The notes under the pieces were generated by a model. That model saw nothing but the letters and a program-made list of their open reading frames with translations, was not told where the DNA came from and did no database searches. A stretch of 64,000 nt of DNA from Aphis gossypii (Eukaryota > Arthropoda > Insecta > Hemiptera > Aphididae), in NCBI RefSeq assembly GCF_020184175.1, contig NC_065532.1, forward strand, positions 12,028,001-12,092,000, read 5' to 3'. Positions 38,870 through 50,700 of the stretch are shown piece by piece (positions within the stretch are counted from its first letter, which is position 1; every line of letters begins with the position of its first letter). Both the position numbers and the translations under genes were made by a program.

Positions 38870-39525
38870 GTACTACTGTAAACTTAGATACAAAAAAAAA
38901 GTATTTATGAATTTTTAACAACAAAATAGTTAACATTTTTTTGCAATTTTAATGAAGTATAAAGTCCAACTTCAAATACATATTATAAAAAAAAATTTGA
39001 CAGTGTGTTTAAATATTTTTATACAAATATAAAAATAACTTTGGTGGGATCTTGAATTAAATTTCCAAGAATATTGACCCAGCAAATAATTTTTATAGAA
39101 ATTTATAGAAAAAACGAAAGAAAAATGTTAATGTTTCATATCTATAAATAATTCAAAAAGAGCTTACAAAATTTAAAAATATTATAGTATGTCGTAAATA
39201 ATAATATTGAAATTTCCAGTATCTACGGTTGTTTGTATTTGAGTTGCATCAAAAACCAAAATTTTTCGTAAATAGGATTTGTATAAGAATACCTATTTTT
39301 CCTTAATTTTTTGTTTGTGTTCCCATTATAAAATAAGTTATTTAAATAAAAATGTTTATGTTTGAACTCTTAAAAGTACAAACTAGATCCAATTTTATTT
39401 CTAAAACCACTCCTATTTTTGGAAATCGACGTATTACTCATCATAATGAAATCTTATATTATAATATTCATCCACATAAAAAAATGTATCATGATAAAAT
39501 CGTTCCGCTCATAATCTAAAATTAG
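38870..39525 (+). repeat. Dispersed aphid-type repeat, copy B (3' part)
   Basis: TCTATAAATAATTCAAAAAG (about 39142) aligns with GTTTATAAATAGTTCAAAAG in copy C (about 44378). GAAATTTCCAGTATCTACGG and the following TTTGTATTTGAGTTGCATCAAAAACC align with GAAACTTCATATACCAACGA and its T/A-rich continuation in copy C. The end CGTTCCGCTCATAATCTAAA at 39500-39519 aligns with the end of copy A. I recognise the text (CTTAATTTTTTGTTTGTGTT and similar) as a common aphid interspersed repeat. It is non-coding and heavily diverged. Confidence 0.65.
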
Positions 39526-42500
39526 TTTTAAATATACTCGTATATTATAAAAAGCTAAAAAATCTAAATATTTTTCACTTATATATTTATATATATATAA
39601 TATCAAAATATTATTATATTTGATTCTTACATAAATTAAAATTCATATTTCGTGGAATTTAAGTATATCCTAAGAAGTTAAATATATTTAATATTTAAAC
39701 TAATTATACATGTTTTAATAAACTATAAACTAACTATATTGAGAATATACTTGTTAAAACTTAAACTACTTACAGTAATCTAGTTGAGAAAATTTTTGAT
39801 TTGTTTATTTTTGATTACATATTAACATACATTAAGTACTTAACTACTTGAGTCACGTAATATTGTGTATTTTAATTATTTTATGTTATTTTTTATTACA
39901 TAAAATTCACTAACCTCAATTTATTTCAACATATGTTTCAGTATATTTTTTATTATTTAAGTAATATAAAATAAATTGTATTATATAATATATTTTATGT
40001 ATCTACATGAAAATCATCTAATAATATGAAGTCTATTTGACAAATTATGGCTAAAATGCTTACCAATTTTTAATTATTTTGTAAAAAATATCTTTTAAAC
40101 AGTTTAAATATAATTTGCTAAAACATCAATAATAATTTATTTTTTTTGTATTTTATTTAAATATGAATTTTTGTTGTGTGAAATAGTTAAAACAGTATAT
40201 TGTGTGTAATATCAATGAACCTATCTTTCCAATTATGTAAAATATTTTAAACACATTTAAATTGATAGAACAATAAATATTATCATAAACCAAAAAAAAA
40301 AAATATTAGATTAATTCTAACAAATACGTTAACTATGGAAACTATTTTTTAGAAATAAGTTTAATAAAACATAGTTGCGACAAGTTTCAAATACCTAACT
40401 TTTTTTAACTTAAATTTGTTATAAAGTTTTGTTTCCTTGAACATTTCACAAATGTTGAACTTACACGTTACACGTCTAGATATATTTTTTTCTCTTTTTT
40501 ACGTATCAAAATGTGTACTTCATTTAAAGTCCTATAAATTTCATAAAATATTTAAGTTAATAATGTATGGAATTATCAAGTAACAAATACATTTTCAATT
40601 GTATTAAATTTCAGTGAATGAAATATCGAGAATTTTCAAATTATTTTCTCTTGAACGCATATACTCCTATACGTTAATACACTAATACGTTATGAATTAT
40701 ATCATCGCTTTAAGTATGTAATACTATTAAACGACAGAATTGTTATTGTTGTTATTATTTTTTTGTTTAATTTATTGGTTCAATCATGTAAGCTTGAGAA
40801 GAAAATTTCAATGATTAATCGTTGAATCTGGGAAAATTATTTAAATAATCTGGTTGGTAGGTATATTGTATTTTTTTTCTTTCTTCGTCAAATAATAAAT
40901 ATTTCACTAAAATATTATAATTCAATAAAAAAAGTGTAGTTCAATTTGTATTTTAAATGTCAACTAATTTTCTGAATTATAACGTGTCGAAGTTTAAATT
41001 TTATTACGCTTAGACTTGTTTTTATTTTGTATCAGCTGTGGATTTATAATTAGTTATTATCTTGAAATTTAAAATAAAACAGAACTAAACTTTAACTTTA
41101 TATTTTATATGTATATGTTACGAAAAAACAAATAAACTATACAATATAAAAAACTGATTCAGTTAAAATAATATAAAATAACATAATGAGAGCAATATAA
41201 TTTATATTATGTTCACATACTACTGAAATGTTTTAGTTTTAAAAATGTAGACCTACCATATCATCTATATAGGCTATGTACTCTATAAAAATAAATCAAT
41301 GAAATATTTTCATGTTCTCTGTAATGACCATAAAAAGCACATTTCAAATAAGCCCTTACCTTTTTATAACTGTAATATTATATAGACACTATGAGACTAT
41401 GAAATAGCTAGACATTAACAATTGTATACAATTCGACGTGTGTTATAAATTTATAACCAGTCACAGCATAATTGATTAACATTATATTTTATAAGATCCC
41501 AAATGTCGGAGTTAAATTATTTATTTTTGATTTGATAAGAATAAAATATATAATATTTTATTTGTTCGTCAAAAATTATAGTTAATTGAATTACAATACA
41601 TTTGTTATTGTATTTATATATATATATATATAAAAAAACTTTTTGAAAAACAATTGAAAATGTAGAACTGAAAACAAATATCATAGAACCTATTCTATTT
41701 TTAGTCAATGTAGATCAAAGGTTTTATGCAACGTTTATGAGGTTTTTTTTTTTGTTTCAGATAATTTGTTTGTATTAATAAATGAAAATGTACCTATATA
41801 ATATTATAATGAATAATAGTTAGTAATTTTTCAATACAATAAAGTGTCATGATCAATCTATTTAAACATAACATAACTCAATAACAATAATATATAGGTA
41901 ACATTTTCTATCAAGATTTTCATAACAAAATGAACATTTTTATCTATTTATTTGTAGTACTATTTTCCACGAAATCTATAAGTAACAACCAAGCTGAATA
42001 TCACGCTTCAGCCCTTAGGATTAAATATGACCTTCGGGCACGTACAATTTCAAACAAATGGCGAACACACATAAATTCTGGTATCGGTTAGGTTAGGACG
42101 AAGAGAGTACATTATGGCACCAAAGTGGTTATTAATATAATATATATTCATAATATATAGACTTATAGAATGGTATGTTCTAGAAATCGTTGTATATTAA
42201 ACATTTAGTAAGAAAATAGACTGCTATAAATTACAGACATTTCATAAATAAATCAAAACACGAATAGATCCATGTGCGCGTTTGTGCTAGAAAATTTATA
42301 ATATTATTAAGGATAGACCGTGAATTTTATAGTTGAATTATCAATACATTTAATATGTTAAGACTTAATTTTTCTTCCACGATATTATTATATTAATGCA
42401 TTAAAATCGTTTAAGGATATTGGATATAAATTGTACTTAAATTGATTTATATTTATTTTTCACGTTACATTATTATTGTAAACATAAAAACTATAAATTT

Positions 42501-43599
42501 CTCTAATTTTATTATTATTATTTTTTTTTTAATGTTCTCTATATCATAGAATTTTAATACACGGGCATAATTATATCAAACTTTTTAAATTAGAAAATTC
42601 TCATGGGATACCTGTATAATATTTCAAAACTTAAATAAAGAAATTTAAAAAAAATAAACATAACTAAATTTTATCTCATTGCTCAAATGTTTTATGACTC
42701 ATAAAACACAAATCCCAAGCTTACACATACAATATGTTGGTTCTTATCATACAAATTCAAAGAACACTGTTTTTTAACTCTACCTATATAAGATTTAAAA
42801 TAATATCATATTCATAAATAAAAACCTTGTTTTTGCGCTACTAACTATGTTTACTTTCTTTATTGAGTTTTATTTTTCATAAAATGAACTAAACACACTG
42901 ATTACCTATAACGTAACTTTGGAGAGATTTACTTAATTTAATTTGCACTTAAAATTATACTAGAATTGATTAACCCAATTTGATAAATGAATAAACATTA
43001 TGTGTTTTGATTGATTCGAGTTTACTATTCACGCATTCGCCAATCAACGTACCAAAAATACTTTACAAACGTACACATATAAAGTGTTAACAAGTGTTTC
43101 TAGTCAACAACATTGTAATGAATTGGACATATTATTTTAATTTAGTTATTACCCATGATACTAATTCAAGTATTCTACTAAAATGGCATTTGCTCGTTTG
43201 ATGTTAACAAATAGGTACCTACATCTAAACTGCAACACGATGCACTTTAGATAATTTTGATATACAATAAATTGTATTATTAGGCAAATGCATTGTGCAT
43301 GTACCTAATATTTATTTTATATAGTTCAATACTATGGTATTTTATTATTATGATTCGATACAGCTTATTTTGTGATTACTATCAGCCAGTAATAGGTGGT
43401 CGAGATCATAAAATAATAAAAATTAAATCAATGCGTGAAAAATCATTCTTCACGTTCAAATTAATTATTTTAGAGTACTCGCGTGGCTTTAAATTATTTT
43501 TTAAATTTAAGTTCATAGCAATAGTTCTTTTAATTATATTTAGTGTATGGTGGATGCAGTAAAATAGGATTTTAAAAAAAAGTGGAAAATAGGTAATAT
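39526..43599. other. AT-rich non-coding DNA
   Basis: A TA tract lies near 41616-41634. A mildly less AT-rich stretch at 41970-42120 includes GGTTAGGTTAGG, two telomere-like units only. The 89-codon plus frame at 43293-43562 is unrecognised and has random-like composition. Confidence 0.65.
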
Positions 43600-44690
43600 T
43601 ATATCTGCTACACAGTAAGAGTCGAGTTTACGGTATACCTCTCTCGATATTTAGTAGGTCACTGCAATGGCTGTGTATAATTTGAATACAATGATAATTG
43701 TATACGAATAACGTTTCTAAATGAATACTCAGCTTATAATAGAGTAATTTATTTTATTAATAGAAATACAATATAAAAGGCAATAGTTAAAATTAATCAA
43801 TTAACAAAACATCGTTGCAAATAGTTAAGTAGAAAAAAAGATTTCGATCTCCAAAAATATTTTTGAAATACAACAAAGTAAACTCTTTATTCTTCATTTA
43901 TATATGCACTTTCGTCAATATTTGAAATTCAAATGTTCATATAAAATATGTGACAAAATATTTTAAATTTTTGATTTTCAGTAAGAAATACTTTTGAAGA
44001 AAAACTAGTCAAACTCTTATAAAAAAAATAAATAAATGGCGTGATGGGAAATTGTGATTTTATGCATGGATTTTGAAAATCAATGAAATTTCAACTTCAA
44101 AAGTTTAGAAAAAGAATATTGTAGAATGACAATCAAATTTTAGTAAGCAAAACTTATATGAATTCTATTATTACATTTTCAAGCCTTTAGTCTGAGTATT
44201 ATAAATTTTATGAATTTTTAACTCTTTAACTCAAAATAATTTACAAATATTTGATATTTTGACGAATTTTGTCAGAATTCAAAACTCAAACATACATGCA
44301 AAAAATATTTTAGATTTAAGCTCAAATTTTATCCAAGCTTTTTTTATAAAACTTTAAAAAAATATTTTAATATTGTTATGTTTATAAATAGTTCAAAAGA
44401 TTCAAAATATTTTGAAAATCATATTATAAATCTATAGAAAATGCTAATAAACAAACATAATAAATGCATAGTGGAAACTTCATATACCAACGATTATTTA
44501 TTTTTGAATTAAAATAAAAAACAAGATTATCGTTTTTGTCTACTAGTTTTTCATACGATTTTTGGTTTTTTTTTATAATTTTATTTTTGTTTTTATCAAT
44601 AAGTAGAAAAGTACCAACTTAGAATTTTTTATTTCTAACATCCAAATCGCACTTTCTTATAATAAAAGATGCTTAAGAACATTTTTTGAA
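43600..44690 (+). repeat. Dispersed aphid-type repeat, copy C (head and body)
   Basis: The head CTCGATATTTAGTAGGTCAC followed by TGCAATGG aligns with the start of copy A (TATCGATTAGGTTACTGTAATGG). ATACAATGATAATTGTATAC and AACGTTTCTAAATGA follow as in copy A. The body (44260-44560) aligns with copy B. The right end beyond about 44560 decays into T-rich sequence, so the boundary is approximate. It is probably a diverged non-autonomous element. All three copies lie in the same orientation. Confidence 0.6.
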
Positions 44691-45900
44691 CAATTTGGTT
44701 ACGATACTACTATTTGTGTAAACTGTATATTTTAGTACTTACAAATAACATTTACCTTATTTAAATTGAACTTATTTTTAAATATTATAATAACTAAAAC
44801 AAGATATAAGTTGATCATAAAGCATAGTAGCACACAATTTCGTGATTACACTTATGTAATATTTTTTACTTTCATTTTTTTCCTGTTTTTTGTTATAGAT
44901 AGAACCAATATAATTTCAAAAATCGATTCTGGACAGTGCTTTATATGTGACATAAGTATGTACGTTATTTTAAGTAATGGACTTCGTGCATGTAAGCTCG
45001 TAGATTGCTTTTTCTCGTGATAAATCAAACTCATTTGGATAAAGTTAAAATTTTAACACGGAAACTGCGGTTAACAAGGTCGAACTTGGTCAGTCGTATT
45101 GATTTCACATACCTACATTTACCCCCGATGCTTGTCCTCCCTTCGTTTCACAGTTCTCTTGCAACATGCTCAGCCAACATAAAACGGTTCATTGAGTATG
45201 GTAATGAACAGCAACATTATCTCTTATAGTATAGTAACTATATCAGTAAGGTTGGCATTTTCCGGCCATAACACATATAACACAAGGGTATGAAATATAA
45301 TTTCTATACATTTTGTAGATTAAATCAACACTATGTATTAAACCTAAAAACAAATATCGATTTTCATACATGGGTGTTTAACATTATTCCTCTATTTGCT
45401 TGCACTCCGATATACATATAAAAAAAAAAATATATATATATATTATTTATCTAAATCACCGTAAAAATAATATTGTGAGTCAGATGTATACATAAATTTT
45501 ATTTTAATGTTTACAAATCGGGTATCAAATCATTTTCAAACATTATTAAATCACGCGGGCATCGTAAAAACTAAACTGTTATAGTACCTACAGAATATAA
45601 TATTCCATAAAATCGAGCAAACGTTAAGTAGTTTTACTGAAAAGTATAACGAATAAAGAAATTATAAAGTTCTCCGTCACAATACTGAGTCGACATTTTT
45701 TGGGTTGGATTGTTTTCAAACGTACTGATGAGTTGATTCGTACTTAAAAATAAACTGAAATAACTCGACTTATAGTTTATTTATTTTCCTATCGTAAGAT
45801 ATTTACAAAAAATATTATTATTATACGTATTAGGTTTTTCTATATCTGGTGACTATAATAGTTTGAAAACGTGTTGAATTAAGACGACGTCAGAATAATA
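44691..45900. other. Mostly AT-rich DNA with a mild GC-richer patch
   Basis: 45040-45200 is less AT-rich (CCCCCGATGCTTGTCCTCCC). It is followed by a weak acceptor-like TTCGTTTCACAG at about 45143. Frames of 84, 60 and 74 codons overlap here and are unrecognised. An AT tract lies at about 45422-45445. Confidence 0.4.
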
Positions 45901-46162
45901 TATATGTGTGCACGACGCATGTAACAATGACGTAAAATAACCGTCTGGTTTATTATATCACAACGTTCATGATCTTCGCGAAATATTACAGTCACTACCC
46001 CGAAGTAGCATAATTTGGTAGGTAGGTATACGTATGCGTATTATGTAGGTAAGAACGTGACGAATTAAACTGCGAGCGGCTGGTATTGTGTTGTGTGCGT
46101 AACGAGTAAACGCGTTATGAATTTGGACTCGCTGGGTGTAGTTGTTCATAAATCACGAGATG

Positions 46163-46184
46163 ATAATAATAATATTATTATTAT
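46163..46184. repeat. 22-base perfect AT palindrome, first copy
   Basis: An ATA-triplet arm mirrored by a TAT-triplet arm around AATATT; it reads the same on both strands. The identical 22-mer recurs at 46388. Confidence 0.93.
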
Positions 46185-46200
46185 GCGCTGTTATAATGAA

Positions 46201-46236
46201 GACGACGACAACGACGACGACGACGACAATGACGAC
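46201..46236. repeat. (GAC)12 triplet repeat, imperfect
   Basis: Twelve triplets with AAC at the fourth and AAT at the tenth position. Confidence 0.92.
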
Positions 46237-46387
46237 AGAGAATCTACACACTCTCAGTACGAATAACGCACAAGTACTTATACATTAATATTTTATACTC
46301 TCCGAGAAGGCGTTTACGTCGATCGTTTATAGTACGTTTCGTCGTACGTTCGCGTTACGTCATTTCCGTAATGTGTAGAATACAACG

Positions 46388-46409
46388 ATAATAATAATAT
46401 TATTATTAT
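46388..46409. repeat. 22-base perfect AT palindrome, second copy
   Basis: Exactly the same 22-mer as at 46163, starting 225 bases downstream. Confidence 0.93.
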
Positions 46410-46589
46410 AATAATAAATTGTGTTGTATGATTGATCGAACGGTTGAACGATGGATCGGCGACGCGGAAACAGACGAGAACGACGAATAATAATGTGAAG
46501 GAAGTAGCTTTTTTTTCGCATCGAAACGTCGTCCCCATATTGGCATCCAGTATTTATTTAAAAAGAATCGTATGACGTTATGATTGAAT

Positions 46590-46609
46590 CGGTATCGTAT
46601 ACGATACCG
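46590..46609. repeat. 20-base perfect palindrome CGGTATCGTATACGATACCG
   Basis: A mixed-composition perfect palindrome with no spacer, far less expected by chance than the AT-only ones. It could be a dimeric protein binding site. Confidence 0.93.
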
Positions 46610-46860
46610 TCTTCGGTGTTGCACGCAGACTTTGAACACGTTATTATACGTATACTTCTCAGTAGTTATCGAATTAAAACGTTGAAATTTAAAAAAAAAA
46701 AAAACGATTCAAAAATATCGATCTACGATATTTTGTACTGCCGTTTTCTAATCGTTCCATATTTGATTGAAGATGACTTCCTGCACATGAGTTCTAAGTG
46801 CACGTTTTTCGAGTTACTGATTACCAGCCTTTGCTAAAATCAATGGAATCTCACCGCCGA

Positions 46861-48150
46861 TTCGGACGATATATTATCATAAAATATTGAAAACCAATAT
46901 TCTGATGTTTTTGAACTTGGGAACCAATTCAAAAACACCGGTTTTTTTTTTTTCGTATAAAGATAAATTTGAATAATACGTTGTTTTAACACGTGAAAAA
47001 AACGCACAACGAGTGAATCGCCTGGAGATTTTTAGAATATGATATATCGTTGTTGTTATTATTATTACGCTGACCCTTTGTAAATTTTCAGTGGCGTTCT
47101 ATTTTCTATACTTTCTCTCTTTCTGAAATTATTTTATTTTATTTTTTCTTTTTTTTTTTTTTTACTACCTACTCGTCTTTATTGGCATCTTGGCAGACGA
47201 TGGTCCATGTTTCCCCACCTTAATCCTCGGATTACACCAAAACTACGGGCGTGCATTTATTTTTCTCCCTTCCACTTGGAATACCTCATTATCTAACCCT
47301 ATATTTTTCTTCAACGCCACCATAGTCCATAGTAAACACTTTCGGCTACAGCATCATTATTATTCCTATCCGTTCGTCGTATTCGAAATGCGTACAACGT
47401 TTATACATACATCACGTTGTACGCTCACAAAAATTATTTCTGTTTGTAGACGTAAAACACAAATTGCATCGTACTCTAAATAAAAGACGAGATGCATTAC
47501 GGTAATTTTTATTGCGGGAAAACCACATTCTAATTTCCGAAAGCTAATGGTATACCATCACCCACACTGAAATATGATGGCTACCTCGTTTACTAATGAA
47601 TAATAAACAGCTCACCGATTACAAATCAAAAACAATTAAAACTCCAATAAATGGTGCACCGTGAATCTTGGACTGTTTTAATTACCATGTTATTAGATTA
47701 TGTATCTAGCTGACAGAAATATTTGGTCTATTTTTTACAGCCAATCGAAAATTTAATTCCGTGTTAAGTACCTATTAAAACTGAAGTTTATGATACATGC
47801 TCATACACGCGCCACACTATGATAAAGATAATGCATGAATATTGTAGGAATTGGAATTATTGTTTAAATTTATAAATAAAAAATGTCAAATGAGTGTTAT
47901 TATTTCTCACATAGATAATAAAAATAATACTATATTGACTAAATTACACGCCACATAAGTTTTCGTTTTTTCTGGTTTTTTTTAAAAAAAATAGAAATAA
48001 TAATAAATAACTATTACGATTGCATACAACTGCGAACAATAACATACTGTTTAAAATAAATAGTATTATATTATAAATCAATAGGTAATAGAAAATGTAT
48101 ATTATAACCTATATAATATCCAATGGTAATTATTTAAAAATATATTATTG
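46861..48150. other. Mixed non-coding DNA, open frame near a splice-like site
   Basis: A polypyrimidine tract at about 47140-47164 is followed by ATCTTGGCAG/ACG (AG at 47195-47196). A 97-codon plus frame spans 47190-47483, with a CCCACCTTAATCCTCGG-type composition less AT-rich than background. I recognise no domain, and a consensus donor at its end is lacking, so I do not call an exon. The remainder is AT-rich. Confidence 0.3.
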
Positions 48151-48572
48151 ACTTCTCTGAGAATATTTAGTTAAGAATTTAATTTGAGTATGTGTAAAAG
48201 TCATTAGGTAAATGTTAATCAGTTTTACAGTGGCTTCTAATCACGGCAAAGATGTACGCTATACCTTAACTAAATAATAAAATTAGTTGTATTTTACTTA
48301 AGTTTCATCAAACACAAATAAAATAATAATTACATAATCAGTTATGTGTTATGTCATATTATTAAATTTAAATTTCAGTATGAAAATATTACATTTATTA
48401 CTCATCGCATAAAAAAATATTATTTAATTAAAATATAATTCCATATACATAAGTCGGTTTATAATATTTTCCAATTAAATAGTTAAGCTTTGATTATAGA
48501 ACATAAAATTAAGTTGTTGAGTTAAGTTATCCACATAAATCAGTTTAATAACCAATTAATATTTTGAAGATC

Positions 48573-48604
<32 letters not shown>

Positions 48605-49170
48605 GATCTTTATTATCATAATATACGTATACACCTGAAATTTATTATTGTTGATATATTATTTATGCTTTGTTGTGAATTTCCAAAAATTAAAACAATA
48701 CATTTTTTTAACCCTTATATACAAACGATTTAAGACAGTTATATCTAGATATTATTAAAATGTTATAATTTATGAATAAATTAACTCTCAAAAGCAAAGA
48801 CAGCAGGTAAGTATTTTATTTTTTTTTTCAAAAATGGCAACCAGATTTAAATATTCTATAATTTAATACAATATTAATAATGCGTATATCCTCTTCCATT
48901 TTGAGTGTAATTATACATTTAAACATGTTCTTGACTTTTAGTATCAATCGAAGTACAGTTTAAAGGAAGTAGTACAACTAATAATATTATTACATCAGAA
49001 TATTTGTTAGGTTTGGCATAATTTTTGATAGGGCTGTGTCTATAGGTAGCTAGTTTATTTTACTTTTAGGATAAGTTTTAATTGTTGCAAAACGTATAAA
49101 ACCATTAAATGTGCCGCTGAACATGTTTAACATATTTATACCAATGTATATTACACATACCTATATAATA
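48151..49170. other. AT-rich non-coding DNA
   Basis: Contains the (CT)13 microsatellite. Nothing else recognised. Confidence 0.7.
48579..48604. repeat. (CT)13 microsatellite
   Basis: A perfect CT/GA dinucleotide run. GA/CT tracts can bind GAGA-type factors in insects; whether this one does is unknown. Confidence 0.95.
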
Positions 49171-49327
49171 TTAGTTATTATCGTCGTCGTAAGAACCCTG
49201 TTCCAACCACTACCCGGCCAACACCCAAAGCAGGTGCACATGGTTGTACGTTACAAACTCGGTTAGCGATAAGCCACACAAACCTATATATTATATTATT
49301 ATTACTGTTGTTCGAACAAAGGACGTA

Positions 49328-49360
<33 letters not shown>

Positions 49361-49548
49361 TAAAATACGTATAGCTGATAAAGTACTTATATACAGTTGA
49401 TTCTGCGTTGGTTGTGGTGGCGGTGCGACAAACTCCATCCAATGTAGCTGCGATGATGATGATCGGGTTAGGACTGAGACGGTTGGCGCGTATAATAATG
49501 CGCTTAGTAATAATGTACTTAGTACGTACCTATAGTTAATCGAATATT
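49171..49548. other. Upstream flank of the 49.6-kb CpG-rich block
   Basis: 49185-49280 is GC-richer (AACCACTACCCGGCCAACAC) with E-box strings CAGGTG and CACATG near 49231-49240. A (TAA)10 run follows. The 86-codon minus frame here reads the TAA repeat as a Y run and is not credible. Confidence 0.35.
49329..49358. repeat. (TAA)10 microsatellite
   Basis: A perfect trinucleotide run of 30 bases. Confidence 0.95.
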
Positions 49549-49671
49549 ACACTTTGTGGAGGCACGGAACACGTGGTTCCGGCAACGGTGGCCGAGTGCG
49601 CGACGGAATTGTGGAAAAACAGCTAGTGAGAAATAGAGAGAGAGACGGAGAGAGTGTGTATATGTTCGCCT

Positions 49672-49676
<5 letters not shown>

Positions 49677-49704
<28 letters not shown>
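49677..49704. repeat. (TG)14 microsatellite
   Basis: A perfect TG/CA run inside the CpG-rich block, preceded by a short GA-rich stretch at 49634-49654. Confidence 0.95.
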
Positions 49705-50184
49705 ACGGAGAGGCAGAGAATTCGCAGATGTCAGGAAATAAACTCGACTCTCGCAAAATTTCCGCACGAATTCTCGGGGCCGCCGACAAGCGAGCGCTCC
49801 GATTTCCTCCCCTCGCCGTATCGCCACCACCACGTCGTCCGACGAACACGACGAATGCTGTTTAGCACCCGTTGTTTATTTTTTTCGCACTCCGCACAAA
49901 CATAATTATTGCCCCCGGTTCCGCCGTGCACGTCGGCTTGTGGAAGGGGAGCGTACGCAATTATTGCCCCGGCCCTGGCGAACGGAGCGCATATTATGCA
50001 GTCTGTTAATTACCGTCACGCCGTTTCCTTCCGACCGGACGTCCGGGCCGATCCACAATCTCCTCCGAAAAGAAACTATATCGTCGAATACCCCAGCCGC
50101 CGCGGGAAACGATCGAGACTTCTGTTATGTACGTCACCGCGACACCAAACTCGTGCATATACTCGAAGGCGTCGCAGTCGTTAC

Positions 50185-50208
50185 TTGTTGTTGTTGTTGT
50201 TGTTGTTG
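50185..50208. repeat. (TTG)8 microsatellite
   Basis: A perfect trinucleotide run, followed after 12 bases by a shorter TTG pair. Confidence 0.95.
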
Positions 50209-50350
50209 ATTTTATTACTTGTTGTTGGTATTTTCGTTGTTTCCGTTGTTTTTACTATCGCTTTAATTATTCTTATTTTTTTTTTTTTTTTTAACACGTC
50301 AATCCACAGATATTACCGTGTGAGTGTTCGCCAAAATGTATTCCTAACAC

Positions 50351-50700
50351 ATGTCTATGCCTAAAACTCGATTGTAACACCCTCAGGAAGTTGTGTATAT
50401 ATAATATTATATAAATATATATATTACCTATATGTATATGCTCAATCGATATCGCGTGGCGTACAAAAGAAGAGCCCGGCACTTTGTGTGGTGCCTTTTG
50501 TACACCGTTCTTCTTTTCATAAGACACGTACTTAAGCTCTGAATACCGCCACCCTTCGTCGCCGCCACTAGCTACAACACCAACAACGCCAAGAAAGACA
50601 ACTGAATATTCTCGAATAATACTGCTCGAGCCAAACAAAATTAAATACATTTTTAACACCCATTTTATCGTAGGAGAACGAAACTCGACGGCGAAAAAGT
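50351..50700. other. Flank of the CpG-rich block with a hairpin
   Basis: Less AT-rich at 50450-50600. A 122-codon minus frame (50291-50659) covers it without a recognisable domain; one end is I/Y-rich and translates a TATA-rich stretch, arguing against a real protein. The hairpin at 50461 is listed separately. Confidence 0.35.
50461..50503. repeat. Two-stage inverted repeat (hairpin candidate)
   Basis: Outer arms GTACAAAA and TTTTGTAC (8 bp) enclose inner arms GGCAC and GTGCC. A 9-base asymmetric bulge lies on the 5' side and the loop is TTTGTGTG. An alternative pairing of AAAAGAAG (50465) with CTTCTTTT (50510) competes with it. Confidence 0.7.

Larger units (their letters stand above)
45901..46860. 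other. CpG-containing region with triplet repeats and palindromes
   Basis: CpG is clearly raised (GAACGTGACGAATTAAACTG, CGTTCGCGTTACGTC, GGATCGGCGACGCGG). The region holds a (GAC)n tract, two identical 22-base palindromes and a 20-base palindrome, listed separately. Open frames of 60-85 codons on both strands overlap and have no domain. It is likely regulatory or simple-sequence-rich non-coding DNA. Confidence 0.4.
49549..50350. promoter_or_regulatory. Third CpG-rich block, candidate promoter or 5' exon
   Basis: High CpG content (CGGGGCCGCCGACAAGCGAG near 49776; CCCCGGCCCTGGCGAACGG at about 49965; CCGACCGGACGTCCGGGCCG at about 50031), plus a (TG)14 run and a (TTG)8 run. Open frames of 83-151 codons overlap on both strands. 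They read the repeats as V/C, T/H or L runs and have no domain. GTGAGT at 50320 is donor-like and TTAATTAC at about 50006 is a homeodomain-type core. I read it as regulatory DNA or an untranslated exon; strand unknown. Confidence 0.4.

Noticed and set aside
42085..42097. GGTTAGGTTAGG, telomere-like TTAGG units
   Set aside because: Only two units; this is chance-level and not a telomeric tract.
49519..50364. Open frames of 104, 100, 103 and 151 codons on both strands
   Set aside because: They read (TG)n, (TTG)n and poly-T as T/H, V/C, L and F runs, overlap one another and contain no recognisable domain.
50291..50659. 122-codon minus-strand frame
   Set aside because: One part translates a TATA-rich tract into I/Y residues, with no domain, no splice signals and no support from neighbours.
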